In this document: in pieces, positions 11,657 through 24,300 of the stretch | Layout of the letters: each line of letters starts with the position of its first letter | Numbering within the stretch: the first letter of the stretch is position 1 | Assembly: GCA_024741835.1 (NCBI GenBank) | Contig: JAENRP010000074.1 | Coordinates: 1 to 64,000, forward strand | Reading direction: 5' to 3' | Length of the DNA: 64,000 nt | Origin: Diplocarpon mali | Taxonomy: Eukaryota > Ascomycota > Leotiomycetes > Helotiales > Drepanopezizaceae | Notes under the pieces: generated by a model | What the model was told of the DNA's origin: nothing | Database searches by the model: none | What the model saw: only the letters and a program-made list of their open reading frames with translations | Made by a program: the position numbers and the translations under genes

Positions 11657-14600
11657 ATGCCTCTAAAGAACTCATAAATAGTTTTATCTACTATAATAAG
11701 GGATAAATAAGCATTAGTTATAAACTTCTCTTAGGATAGTAGAGCCATTGCATTATTAAAGAGCTTCAAATCGACCTACGCAGTCTTAGGAGATATAGAG
11801 TAATAAAAACTCCTTTTAGCTTACGCAAATGCCATTAGCAACCTTTCAACCTAAGTAGCCCTTAGAATTCTTTAATTTAACAACTTCTTAATTAAAGAAT
11901 TAAAACTAAAGGGAATCTCTAAAGAGGAATTCTTAGCTAACGCAGATTAATATATAACCTTGGCTAACACTTTCAAAATAGACTAAGACAAAAGGGAAGA
12001 ATCTATTCGACGATTGGATAATTTAGCTATTAATAAGAGAGGACTCCTATTTCATTTACGTTTCCTAATAAATATTGATTCTAATAATAGAAGGCGAGTG
12101 TTATTAAAAATTCTTAAGGAAAACACTCCTATAGCCAAAGCTATTCAAATTCTCAATTTCTTTATTATTTAAAAAGAAGTAGTAAAATTCTAAAGCAATC
12201 GAATTTGCAATTGCAGATTTGTAGGTCTATCTAATGCAGTACTTATAGCAGCTAATAAAGCTATAAAAAGATCAAATTAAGCTATAGAAGTTACCTTACC
12301 TAATAGTACTATTATTAATATACTAAGGCTCTGCGCTTCTACTTATAAGTTACTTATTTTAAAAGAGAACTAAACTCCTATAATAGAATTTAAATAAGAT
12401 TTCTTTAATAATAAAGAAGGGAATTAGTTATTTATAGTTAAGCTTACTTTAAAATTCGCCTCTTAGCCTAAAGATATAATAAGCGCTAAACCACGTGATT
12501 TGACTCGCGGTCCTAGACTAAGAGTTAGAAACGAGAATTTTAAAACTAGACTTAACTTGCCTTTTACTAAAATGATTTTAAAAACCGCTGCCGAATAGAC
12601 TACTTGAACGCTTAGCACAGCCTCTTTAGAATTTTCAGAATCTTTAAAGAACTCTCCTTTAGCTAAACGACCAATTTTAGCTTAACCTTTAAAAAGGATA
12701 GATCGTTCGATAGCTACTTTAGCTAATTTGCAATTTAAAACCAAAGGATTATGCGCTTATATAGACTCCTTTCCTAACAACTTAAAGGAGCTAGTTCTTA
12801 ACTTCTTTATATCTATATGCAACCGATTTAGAAACGATAATATAGGAAAAGACCCTATTCCTTCTACTCTAGAGACGATTAAGAGAGCTATTAGATAGAT
12901 TCAATAGCTTATCCTAGATAAGTTCGCCCTTATAGATATTATTCAATTCTTTAATAATTATAAAAGTTAAAAACCTAGTCTCTCGGATGCCGAGCGGGAC
13001 TATTTTATCTTATAAGAAAGAGAATGCAAAGAGGAATCTATTGATTAGGATATTTGTAATTATAGCAACGTGCCTTAATCGGTTATTCTCAACCTTGAAC
13101 TTAGAGAATAATATAATATTCAAGTGTCCTTTGTAATAAAAACTTGCTTTCGACAGTATCTTCCTAGCGCAAGAATCAAAGGAAGAAGACTTTGCGACCT
13201 TTATATTCGCTCTCTTTTAATTTACTATAGTCTCAATTATAAAGGATTTGATATTAATAAAATCATTAAATACCTCAAACTTCTTTATATAGTAGAAGAT
13301 ATTAATCTTTTTCTAATCTACCTTAATAATCAATTCTTCATTTCTTTAAGGATACGTAAATCCAACCTATTAATAATAAAAGCATCTCTAAGTGCTATAA
13401 AATTCAAGGCTGATCCCAAAGCCTTAAAGGCGTTAGAGCCGATTGAATAGAACAATTCCTTCTTATCGATATTGCTAAATAATAAATAGCAGGAGGAAAT
13501 AGAGGAAGAAGGGTCAATTGTAATACTTAAACCCTTCGGATGCCGCTTCCTAACCGACAATTTTACTACTAATAATAATACTTTTATAAGTACATTCTTC
13601 TCTATTATAAGATAAGAAGCAGAGATATATCTTCATCACTTCTATCCTATAAATAGCGCAACCTCTATACCTTCTTATTTTCTTTATAATATAATATTCA
13701 ATCTCACTCAATAAGTCCTTTAAATATACTATAGACTCTACCTTTTAGTTATAATAGTAAGAAGTAAAAGAACCTATTAGCTTATAGCCTACCTTAAACC
13801 TCTCTAATTGATTGGCCTTAGTCTTTATAATTAAGTCGTTTTAATAAAGAGAGATATAAGTATTACTAATAAAGAAATTCCGATTTTCACTTGCAGTCTT
13901 AGCCTGCGAGTCAATTTTATTAGAAAGCAAGTCTTAGATTATTAGATCCTACTAATTAAATAAAGGCCAGCTTCTAAAAGCCTTAATAGGTAGGTTGGCT
14001 CTTAATCAAATATAAAACTCATTCCATTTATAAAGAAGATAAGTCGATAGACTTTTTAAGCACTTGGTTTAAAATCTCAACTAGCTCAAATGACTATAAA
14101 ATTAAAGCGAAAGGAGATCTTGCGACCTATTACTAATAATAGCAATCCAATTATAGTGATAATAAAATAGAAATACCTTCTTAAAATGCTTTCGGACAAT
14201 TCTTATAAGACTAGTAGTTTCATAGCCTTTTATAATAATTATATAGCTATCTATAATAAGAATACCTTAGAAAATAAGACTTAAATCTCCGATCTTATCT
14301 TTTCAATCTCTACTTTAAAGTAACCTCTAGTACTTCAATAGATTAACGCAAGCAGAACTACTACACCTTTTAAAGTAGCTTTTTATCTTAAAAACTGCAG
14401 CAGCCTCTTTAAAGCTATTATTAGTCAATGCTCTTAAGCGGATCTATCGGTTATAATCGAAGTATAAGAGTTGTTTCTTTTTAATAAAGACGAATTAAAA
14501 ATCTACCTTATAGAATATAATCAAAAGCTATTTAACGCCCTTATTAAGGCTTAGACAAATATTATAAATACTAAGTCGCTTCTTTATAGACTTAAGTCTT

Positions 14601-14990
14601 AAAGATAATGCGATAAAGTAAATGCTATCTAAGAGCCTAATATACTAATTAATAAAGGCATTATTATAAGAAGATTCGGAAAAGGGATAAACCAAGACGC
14701 TAGTATAGTATCAGACCTTGATTTAGAAACTAATCTCCTGTTTTTATCCTTAAGTTTAGAAACGCCAAGACTAATTCGCAAACCTGGCCTGCGAGTAAGG
14801 TTGGACTCAGCTGGCTTAAGCCTATAAGAAGGTTCGGATAAACCTTAGTCACTAAATCTAAGGGTATTAATAGAAGATCCTTTAAAAGAGGTCCCCGAAG
14901 TTGAGAAATCGCTGAGAAATGAGAACTAATGTAAGAGAAGAAGACTCTAAAGTAATAATAGAACTGATAATTGAGTTGATTTGATTTAGA
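11657..14990 (+). pseudogene. Element C ORF3, unrecognised product, paralogous to ORF4
   Basis: It begins at ATG 11657, 310 bp after the integrase region, and is readable to about 14,990 in one frame, with stops at likely Trp/Gln codons. I recognise no domain. It is helical and rich in Leu, Ile, Lys and Asn. It aligns with ORF4 at matching offsets of about 3.9 kb: TYAVLGDIE**KLL (near 11,775) with TYRILGEIE**VFL; AKAIQILNFFII (12,133) with AKAI*VLNHFTI; DKFALIDIIQFFNNYK (near 12,925) with DKFSIDNIMQFFIDYK; SYFLYNIIFNL (near 13,675) with SAFLYNITYSL. It carries three copies of the 23-bp palindrome (12503, 13889, 14774). It could be a captured host gene or an element-specific structural or regulatory protein; nothing seen decides between these. 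Confidence 0.6.
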
Positions 14991-15537
14991 GAATTATAAT
15001 CTACCTCTTTCCCTTTAAAAACTATTTAAAGAAATTGCAAATTAGATATTGAATTTTTTTTTAGATTATCTACTTTCTATATACCTATACCTCTTTATTC
15101 TCTATTTATTATTCTATTTTATACATATTCTTTACTCTACTTTATTCTTTATATAATCCACCCTTTAATTATTTCCTTTATATGCAACTTTCTAACGCTT
15201 ACCTTTGAAATATTATCCTTACTTTTAAAGAATTATTATTTACCAATTGTAGGTCCTTATATATATTATACCCTACTTTTATTCCTACTTCTAAGCTTAT
15301 TATGCCTACTTTTCCTTTATATACTAGCGCGATTCCAAACTTTATAAATAAGCCTCTCTTCGTATAACGATTTTACTTTTTTTTACTTTCTCTATAACCT
15401 TACCAGACCTATAACACTAGTACTACTACTATTATCTTTCTATTATCAATCTTTTTTAGTATAAGCCTCTTATATTGTTAATCTTTCTTAAATAATCATC
15501 TCTTTGTTTAAAGCTACCTTCCTACTAATTAATTTAT

Positions 15538-18500
15538 TATAGTACTACCAATTATAAACAAAAAGGCTATACCTAAGAAGAATATATCAGTTATTGCCTT
15601 AGGCAGCAAGTCCTTAAGCACCATTAACAATAAACTAATATTAAAGGGAGGGTTTTTATAGGATAGCAAGTCATTAAGATCATTAAAAGATATTATAACT
15701 ACCTATAGAATATTAGGTGAAATAGAATAATAAGTATTCTTGAATTCCTCTATTGAAGTATTAAAGTACAGAATTTCTGCTGTTAAGGAAGGGTTCTTAG
15801 GCTTTGATGATTTTCTTAAGGGAGAGCTTAAGGTCAAAGGAATTGATTATAAAAAGTTTTTATAAGAGTATTAAGGTTACTTTATATCAATGGATTTATT
15901 TTAAAGAAACTGAGATAAAAAGAATAAGGGTATGAAAAGATTGCTATAGTTTATAGGTAGTACTTATAGTACCTTCTTCTAAACCTACTTTATAACTGAT
16001 ATTACTGCTAATAATACCTTGCGAGGATTAGGCAAGATTTTTAAAATATACTAACTAGTGGCAAAGGCCATATAGGTATTAAATCATTTTACTATCTAAG
16101 AAGGTATAAAGAAACTCTAAGGCAATAATGTAAGAGGTAGAAAATTTATTAGGTTCTTAAGTACTATTATGCATTCTACTATTTAGATTATAAAAGACGA
16201 TCTAGTGTAGTATAATAATCTAGCCCTTCCTAATTAGACAATTTTAAACACCCTTGGCCTATAATAGTTATAATATAGTCTACTTATTATAAAAGAAAAG
16301 ATAATCTATCTTGCTAAGTATATTATAAACTATTTTAATAATAAAATAGAAAGATAGGAATTTGTAATTCCTGCTGCCTAGAAAATGCTACTACTTCTAG
16401 TAAAACTAACTAACGAAGAAAATTTGACTTATAAGCCTAGCCTATAAGTGGAATTAGCATATGATAAAGAGGTCCTTAAATATAAGGTACCTATAATACT
16501 AGAAATACAAACTGCTAACTATTATAACCCTAAATCATTAGACTTAGATAAGTTTAAATTACCGTCCTTAGAAATACCTAAAATACCTTAAATACTAATA
16601 GCAAATAAATTAAGTCGCAGGCCTAGCCTATAGGTCAGTGTATATAATATTATAAACTTAGAAGAAGATTTGTCAGATAAAGAAAGGAGCACTATTACTA
16701 ATGTCTTGGAAATTTTTAATAATATTAAAAAGGATATCGCAGATATTATACAATCTTTCCCTAAGGACTTATAAAAGTTTGTTTTAAAATTCTATAAGTC
16801 TATAATAAAGCATTTAAAGAAGGAAAACCAGGGAGAAGTTTTATTAGTATAAAAAGCAATAGCAAGAGCCGTCAAATAGATTATAAAGCTATAATAAGAC
16901 AAGTTTTCAATAGATAATATTATGCAGTTTTTTATCGACTATAAGAAGTTAAAAGGTAATTATTATATTCTTAAAGAAAAGACAGAGGATAGTACGATAA
17001 TTATTTCTATAGAATGCTATAGAGTCCCCTTTAATATTAAGATAATACTATAGCATAGCGACAGATTCAAGATTATAGTAACGCTAGAGATAAAGACATA
17101 ACTAAGCAGATTTATAATAGGAATATTCAAAGACTTTAGTCTCGAAAAATTTTATACTCTTTATAAACGATAATATATATAATACTATAGATTAGCAACG
17201 TCATCTTTAATTAATAAACAAGTCTCCTTTAATATATATAAATTCTATACTGCACCTGACCTAACTTTGTTCTTATTGTATCCCAGAAATCATATAATTG
17301 TAGCCGGCAGTAGTAGAATAGCTAACTAGATTAAGAAAGATATATTATTAGGTTTTGCGAAATTTAAGATAGCACCTGAGGCTTTAAAATTATTCTATAA
17401 TATCTCTTAGACCCCCGCTTAGTATAAGTCCATACTAACCTTAAACGATTTTACATCACTCTATAGCAAAGGTTTTTTAAATATACCTAAACTATTTAAT
17501 TGCGTATTCTTAAGCGTAGTGCGCATATAAGGCTATAGTATTTGTAAGAAGAGTTTGTTTGTAACTTTAGTATAAGAAGAGGTAATAATATATAGATATC
17601 ATTTCCGCCTTTTAGATAAGAAATCATCGCCCCCTTCCGCCTTTCTCTATAATATAACGTATAGTCTAATATAACAGACTCTGCGAATGCATTATAGATT
17701 GTATTTAAAAGCACTATTAACTTGCTATAATTCTTTACATAAGCTAGTAGCCTACCCTAAACTAGCATAGTTTATAAGAATTAACTACTATATAATAGTA
17801 GTATCAACTAAGATTGACGCTAATATAAGATTTATTAGATTGACTCCTAGGCCAGGCTTGTAGGTCGCTATACCTAATAATAGAACCCTTAACTACTATA
17901 TGATTCCAGCTGCCAAACGATCGATAAAGCAATTTACTATATAGTAAAAGTCTTATAAGTCATCTGCTCTTATACCCTACTATCTTAAAAACGCGTAATA
18001 GATTTCCTTAAACCTAGTACAAAAGGCGGCATAATAGAAAGAACTAAATACTAAAGAAAAGACTCTCTTAAATGAGTATATCTCTAATAAAACCACGCCT
18101 TTTTCTATATTTATAAAATAAGGAACATTTGTTAACCTTAAGTCGAATCAGAAACTAAGCAAGGGAGGGTTCCTAATAATTAGTAACAATTATACTAAAG
18201 TCGTTAGGAATAAAGTTCTTAAGAATAGAATAGACTTAAATGATTTCTTAATTAATGCTATTAATATAAAGCGACCTAGAATAGCCAGATAGAGTATTAT
18301 AAGAGAATTATCTGCCAAATTTCAAGTAATGCTCTATATAATAAAAGGTAGCCTATTATCAAATGCTCTTATAAGAAGACGACTATAGAATGATCTATTA
18401 GTAGTAATAACTATAAAGGATTTATTTGCAAAAGATATATCTTAGCTAATAATATATCTAAAGAAGTATAAATAAGAACTTTTTAAAAATTTTACTAGTA

Positions 18501-19015
18501 CCTAAAAGCTAGTTTAATAATTAAAGCTATAGTTATATAGCGATAAGTCTTAAATGAAGACTAAAGATATAGATAATAATATCAAAGCTAATAATATAAT
18601 TAATAAGATAATTCTATTTAAGAAGTATAGCGCTAAGAAACCCTATGTAAAGACACCTGATATAACTCCTAGGCCTAGCTTGCAACTTAATTTATCAAAG
18701 GGCAAGGCTAAGGAAGTAGTATCTATAGAATCTCCTGCCTCCCCCTCCTCTATTACTAACAATTCCTTTAAGGATAATAATAATAATAATAATAATAATG
18801 CTACTATATAAGTCTCTCTTCCTATTAGCAGAAGCTATTATACTATACTAGCATCCGCAAGGAGTATAGAAGCTCCTACTATACTAAGACCTGCCTTATC
18901 AGATACTAATAGTAATACTATAAGAAGAAGTGGTCGTTTGGTAAAGAGAGTATTATCTAGTAATAGTTTTCCCTATCCTCTAAAGAGAACTAAGGAAAAC
19001 TGACGCTTAGATTAG
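15538..19015 (+). pseudogene. Element C ORF4, unrecognised product, paralogous to ORF3
   Basis: One frame is readable from about 15,538 (the start ATG seems RIP-changed to ATA) to a stop at about 19,001-19,015. It is similar to ORF3 over its first two thirds (see that entry). The C-terminal part differs: it carries a Pro/Ser-rich stretch, a poly-Asn run encoded by an AAT tract at 18,776-18,799, and a basic RRSGRLVKR segment near 18,930. Four copies of the 23-bp palindrome lie inside it (16427, 16613, 17843, 18665). No known domain was recognised. Two paralogous genes downstream of integrase suggest an internal duplication before RIP. Confidence 0.6.
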
Positions 19016-19115
19016 TTCTATTTTAATTATTTTTATTACAATTCTATAGCTTGTTTATTTGTTTTACTAATTTCTTTTTCTAACTCCTGGGCCCAGCCTA
19101 TAGGTGAAAAGCGTA

Positions 19116-19165
19116 NNNNNNNNNNNNNNNNNNNNNNNNNNNNNNNNNNNNNNNNNNNNNNNNNN
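19116..19165. other. Assembly gap (50 N)
   Basis: Exactly 50 undetermined bases, followed by an A-run, just downstream of the twelfth palindrome copy and upstream of the element C 3' LTR. The true length may differ, so the size of element C is a minimum estimate only if the gap is larger than shown. Confidence 0.98.
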
Positions 19166-19350
19166 AAAAACTCTCCTTTTTTTTTCTTTTACCTTTAATA
19201 ATAATATAGCCCTAGTTTAGGCCTTTTGATATATTAGTTTTCTCGCACTTAAGGTTTGCTAATAATTGATATACTATTGCTTTAACTTATATTATTTTAT
19301 ATTCTTTACTAATAGTAGTAAGGGCTACTACTTTTATTATTTAGGATATA

Positions 19351-19595
19351 TATAAAGACTTAAGATAAATAGGTCTTATAATATATATTATATAATTGAC
19401 GCAGGATAGTAGGAGGATAAAAGGGCCATCTTCTGTATATAGAGACAGCGCGTATTGCTATAGTATTAAATATACCCTATACTTAGGACTTGTTCCTAAT
19501 ATCTTATCTAAGAGAGCCCGCTTATAGTGCTTCCTCCTCTTGTTTTTGGGTCTTCCCTTAGGCCTATTCTTGTGTTGTCTCCCTTCTGTTTTATA
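19351..19595 (+). repeat. Element C 3' LTR (245 bp)
   Basis: Same length as the 5' LTR and collinear with it. After it, the sequence TATCTTGCCTTTAGCTAC (19600-19617) is the short strip of Copia-1 left between the element C and Copia-2 insertion sites. Confidence 0.88.
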
Positions 19596-19617
19596 CTATT
19601 ATCTTGCCTTTAGCTAC

Positions 19618-19815
19618 TGTCGTGCAGAATGGGCGGAGTCTCCACTTATTCTAAAGACCCTCCACGTAACTCCTGCTGAGTTATAGACTCTCCCTTTTCT
19701 TTCCGAAGTCTCCTTACCATATATATACTAGATAATAATACAATCAATTATCTTCTCTTACTTCTACGAGCCTCCTAAGCGACCTAATGAAGGCCCTCCA
19801 GCCGACCGCACTATA
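19618..19815 (+). repeat. Copia-2 5' LTR (198 bp)
   Basis: Aligned base by base with 26978-27175 over the first 21 positions: all differences are G to A or C to T in the 3' copy, so the 3' copy is the more heavily RIP-changed at that edge. The sequence after it, GTTATAAGCCC, is where the primer-binding site would lie. Confidence 0.92.
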
Positions 19816-19840
19816 GTTATAAGCCCTATAAGCACTTTAA

Positions 19841-21330
19841 TATGCTTTCTCTTTGCATACAACCGGCTAAAGGGCCCTTTAAGCTCTTAACCGACTTTTC
19901 AAGTACTTATAACAATTCAAAAGACCTTTATTTTTCAATTAACAAATCTCCAATTTCCGATCGAACCTTATTTATAAACTTCATTTATATATCTAACCTT
20001 TTTACCAAATTCTATTTAATATATCTAACTCTTTAAGCATCTCCGAGCCTTGCTTTAATACCTTTGTCTCTTAAGTGAAGTAGTTTAATAAATATATATT
20101 CTTTGCTAAGCTCTATAATATTACCATTTTTACTAATCTGAGACTCCTATTTAAGTCAATTATAAAGACTAAGCCTTAAGCTCCCTTTATATAAGAGCTT
20201 AAGGAACTAGAAACAGCTAACCTTTGCATAGCATACGCAAGGTTATATAAAGAGTATATAGCGACTTTATCCGAATAGATTTACGCCTGCTTTCCTTTAA
20301 AAGACCTATTAAAGGCTCCTCTTCTATAAGCTTTATATAAAGATATTAAGGATGAATATAAAATCCTAATAAAGGAGTACCACATTTATAAAGAGACTTA
20401 AAAGACCTAACGCAAATACTATGAACTACTCTTAAAATGGGTCTCTAAGACTATTAATAGAACGCTTCTAGCTTCTGCGATAGCTTAAGCACAAATCCAA
20501 GCTAAGAAGCTCTTTTCTTTAATACCTAATAGAAATACTCCTATAAGTAGAACCCCTACTAACGACCTATATATTAATTTAGTAAACTAGCAACTCTTAC
20601 TCTAAGGCCTAGTATCTATTTTAAAGCGTGATATTGCGCCTTCTAATAAGGCTATTCAGTCTTAGATAAGGCTCTAGTACTGCGATATACTATACTAAGG
20701 TAAAACTAGGAGAACTAATACTTAGTAATAGATCCGGGAGTAGCAAGAGGCATACTGCTTAATAGAATAATATAGTCTTCTTAAGATTAAAGGGAGATTA
20801 AGAGTAATTGACTTTTTAAACTTAATTGTAATAAAGATTAATCCGAGTTAGGCGACTCGCTTAAAGGAGGAAATCATTACTAATAAGCAGATAGGAACCC
20901 TATATAAGCATAACCTAATATAGCTAAGCTGCGCCCTGGTAAGTATTAAATTTAATAGAGCGATTGATAATAAAGGGCTAGTAGTTTTTACTATTTAAGA
21001 GTCTCTCTTAAATGCCGAAACCCTTTCGCAGGCTCTAGCGAGCAGCTTTTGAAATCGCTTTATAAGCTCTAAAAGGGAGATTAGGCCTAAGTGCCCTTAT
21101 AAAGGCTTTAAAAATCACTATTAAAAGCCCTAGGACTATTAGAAACTATTATATACTATAAATAGGCGTAAGGAAAATATAAAAGTTCTCCCCTTATAAG
21201 AGGAGGTCTTATAAATACAAAAGGCGTTAAACGCAAGAGACTAGTTCAAGGGTCTCCGAGTATAGCTTAAAGAGAATGATATTGCAGTAATAGCAATTAA
21301 TAAATTCAAAGGAAAGGCTTCAGCCTTTAA
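19841..21330 (+). pseudogene. Copia-2 gag region, RIP-mutated
   Basis: Open stretches begin right after the 5' LTR; the first runs 19842-20036, followed by frames broken with stops. Near 21,090-21,170 a CP.KGFKNHY*KP*DY segment resembles a degraded zinc-binding tail. No intact reading frame remains. The assignment rests mainly on position between LTR and protease/integrase. Confidence 0.45.
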
Positions 21331-21339
21331 GGAAGATGG

Positions 21340-24300
21340 TTTAAGTAAAAGGGAGAACTTACCAGTCTTTATAATAATAGATCCCTTTGCCTTTAACGCT
21401 TTTAAAGAATTGTTTAACGTCTACTACCTCTTTAAGCTAAAACGCTACCCGCTCTCCTTAAGTACGCTTCTTAATAATTGCGCAGCTACTTATATTATTA
21501 ATTCAAAGGATTTACTTATCGCAAGCACCTTTAAGCCTTCTGGCGACTTATAGTAATATATTAAAGTAGGTACTTTAAGACTCTTAATCATTAAGAGAGG
21601 TAATAGATATATAGCAAACTCTCTTTTATAGTATAATAGCTCTCTTATAAGAATGACGCTTTATAATATTGCTATTATAAAAGAGTTTACTACTAATATT
21701 ATCTTAAAGAGGCTCTTTATAGACAAGGGTTTTTAATACTCTAGAGTAGACCTTACTTTGCGCTTTAAGAGTATTAAAGACTTTGTAAAGCAAGCTTAAT
21801 TAAAGCGTTACTATAATCTCATTTTCTTTAAATATAAGCCTATTAACTATTTAGATCTCCTAAATATGCTTTAATATAACTTCTCTGCTTTAATAGCGTT
21901 CCCTATAGCTAAGACGATGCTTTATAATAGGTTCTAGTCTAGCTATATACCTACTAGGGTATAGGATAATAATGCATACACTTAATACCTTTATGCTAGC
22001 TACCTAGGCGCAGAGGCTCTTTAAGTGCTAATTAAGTGCGCTAAGGGAGTAAAGATCAGGGGAATATAAAGGCTAAAGTGCCCTATATGCGTAGTAGTAT
22101 CTGCTAAGTAAGTTATTTCTTATACTACCTTTAAGAATCGATCTCTAAGGCCCTTCTTTAAGATCTCTTAAGATCTCTTTAACTTTTTAAACAACTTATA
22201 TAATAGTTGCTTATAGGTTCTTTTAATTAAAGATAAGTATAGTAGTATACTTTAAATATTCCTATTAAGATTAAAGGGCAAAGATGTGGTTATAAAAGTC
22301 CTTTAGGCCTTTAAAGTATAGGTAAAACGCTAATATAGGCTTTCTATTTGCAAGATTAAGTAAAATAATAATACTTTAATAATCTCCTTAAGGGAAGACT
22401 CTCTTATAGAGTACTAGAGATAGGTAAAAGAGGAGGGAATTGATTTAAAGCTTACTCTTACCTATATATACCAACCTAATAAAGGCGTAGAGTAAGTAAG
22501 AAGGGAGTTAATTAAACGCTCTATTAAAATAAGGATTTATGCCAGACTTTTAGCAAGCCTTTGGCCAGAGGTTATAAAGGCTACTATATACCTTTATAAT
22601 ATCTCCCTACTTGCTAGGAAGAAGATGATCTTATTAAGTAAGGCTTTCTATAGTTAGTTTAAGTAGTATTTTCGATTTTATAAGCTACTACTTATTAAGC
22701 AGATAATAGCAAGCTTAAAGCCTAACTAGAGTCGCGTTTATATATATAATGCTTGCATATACCCTTTAATTAAAAAGAGAAAGGTAGGAAAGGATTGCCG
22801 AACCTTTAAAATTGAACTATAAGGGCACTTAGGTTACTTAATTAGATATATTACCTTTAATATTTATAGAATCTAGGTTCTTATGCTCTAGTAAGTAATA
22901 ACGACTTATAATATCAAATTCGATAAGTCTCTCTTCTATAGTCTAAAAGCTGAGCGCGCAAACCTTATATTATACTAAGAACTTAAGACGACCCTCTAAT
23001 TGATTAAAGAGGGAAAGGGAGCTTAAGACACTAAGTTCAAAGGCATTTTTAAAAAATCAAAGCTTATCGCAGGGCCGAACGCAATCGCTGCAAAAGAAGC
23101 TGCTATATAAGAAGAGCCTATATTATAGACCGACGCTGCTCTATAGCCTTTAACTAATAATATAGAAGGCCTTAATTTAAATCCAAATTCTTTAAAAGAC
23201 CCGCTTAGAAACTTAAGGGTAGAAGCAAGCGAACTAGAAGCTACTTCGCTAGTCTTTAAGAAGGCAAATAGCGACTAAAGCTTAAGAGTGATAATTCCTT
23301 ATAAAGGCCCTACTAAAGAAGGAACTATAGACGACTCTAAAGGAGTCTTTAAAGATAAGTTCTATAAGGCGATTAGCAGATCTTTAGCCGCTATTCTATA
23401 TAAGAATAGAAATGGCTTAAAGGCTTTAAGATAGAGTCTTCGATTATAAAGGCAAGCTTTAGTAAACTCTAGTAAAAGGCTAGAAGTACTACTGCCAAGA
23501 TCTGGGAGGAGTTCTAATAGTCTTATAAGAAGCGACCTAGTAAAAGGAGTAGGCCTTAATAATATAATACCTTAAGTTGTAATACCAACTTAAAGACTAT
23601 AGGCTTAGGAGATAAAGCTACTTAGACTCTTAAAGGAACCTCTAATAATAATAAAAATAAAGGAGGAGACCTATAGAGAAAAGCGCAAGGAGGAACTCCC
23701 TCTTCTTAAGTAAAAGAGGATAAGACGCTTAAGCGTTAAGCAATAAAAGACTTTAAAAGTGTACGCTACTACTTTAAAGCATATACTCTCTTAAAGCAAT
23801 ATTAATTTACCTTGCTCCTTATATGCGCAGGAGTTTATATCAACCTTTTAAGCGAACAAATAAATAAGGAAGGATAAGAAGGACTATTTAATAGTTTATA
23901 CAGTTATTAAAGCTATAGTTAATAGTTAGGCAAAGGATAAAGCGCAATCTCCTAACCGCTTATAGCACTAAGGCTCTCTACTAAAGCCTTTAAAAGGATG
24001 GTAAAACCTAAAGAAGTACCCTTTTAGCAAACAATTTAAAAAAGGAGGGCGCTAGGAGATTAGGAATTTGGAATCTCAAAGTTATTAGAAAATCGTATAA
24101 AGGGACTACTTAAAGCCCCTACCAATACTATTGAAATAGGTTTTTACTTATAAGGTCAATAGCTCTAGCGAGCTTTTAAAGTGCCAATTATAGCTAGTTA
24201 TGCAAAGGGATCTTTAAAATAAAGCTTTAATTTTCTTAACCTATGCAGCTACGCTTATAGCAAGGTCTTTTAAAGTACTAATAGCACTTGCCGTATACTT

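Larger units (their letters stand above)
5760..19105 (+). repeat. Twelve interspersed copies of a 23-bp palindrome inside element C
   Basis: Copies lie at 5760-5782, 7838-7860, 9805-9827, 11240-11262, 12503-12525, 13889-13911, 14774-14796, 16427-16449, 16613-16635, 17843-17865, 18665-18687 and 19083-19105. All are exactly 23 bp. The consensus has left arm ACTCGCAGGC, a 3-nt loop (CTA), and right arm GCCTGCGAGT, so the arms are perfectly complementary in the consensus. Ten copies are read in one frame as T-R-R-P-x-L-R-V or a RIP derivative. Copy 3 is read in another frame without a stop inside the motif, and copy 12 is past the ORF4 stop. Spacing is irregular, from 163 bp to about 2.1 kb. I do not know a name for this repeat. 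Confidence 0.85.
3834..19595 (+). mobile_element. Element C: 15.8-kb Gypsy-like LTR retrotransposon with two extra ORFs
   Basis: It is bounded by two 245-bp LTRs (3834-4078 and 19351-19595). It is flanked by ACTAT at 3829-3833 and 19595-19599, which overlaps the last LTR base; if the LTR keeps a canonical end, the duplication is the 4-bp CTAT. Order on the plus strand is gag, protease, RT, RNase H, integrase (to about 11,345), then two paralogous long reading regions to about 19,015. The order protease-RT-RNase H-integrase places it in Ty3/Gypsy. It is about twice the usual length for the family. A 50-N assembly gap lies between ORF4 and the 3' LTR. Confidence 0.88.
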
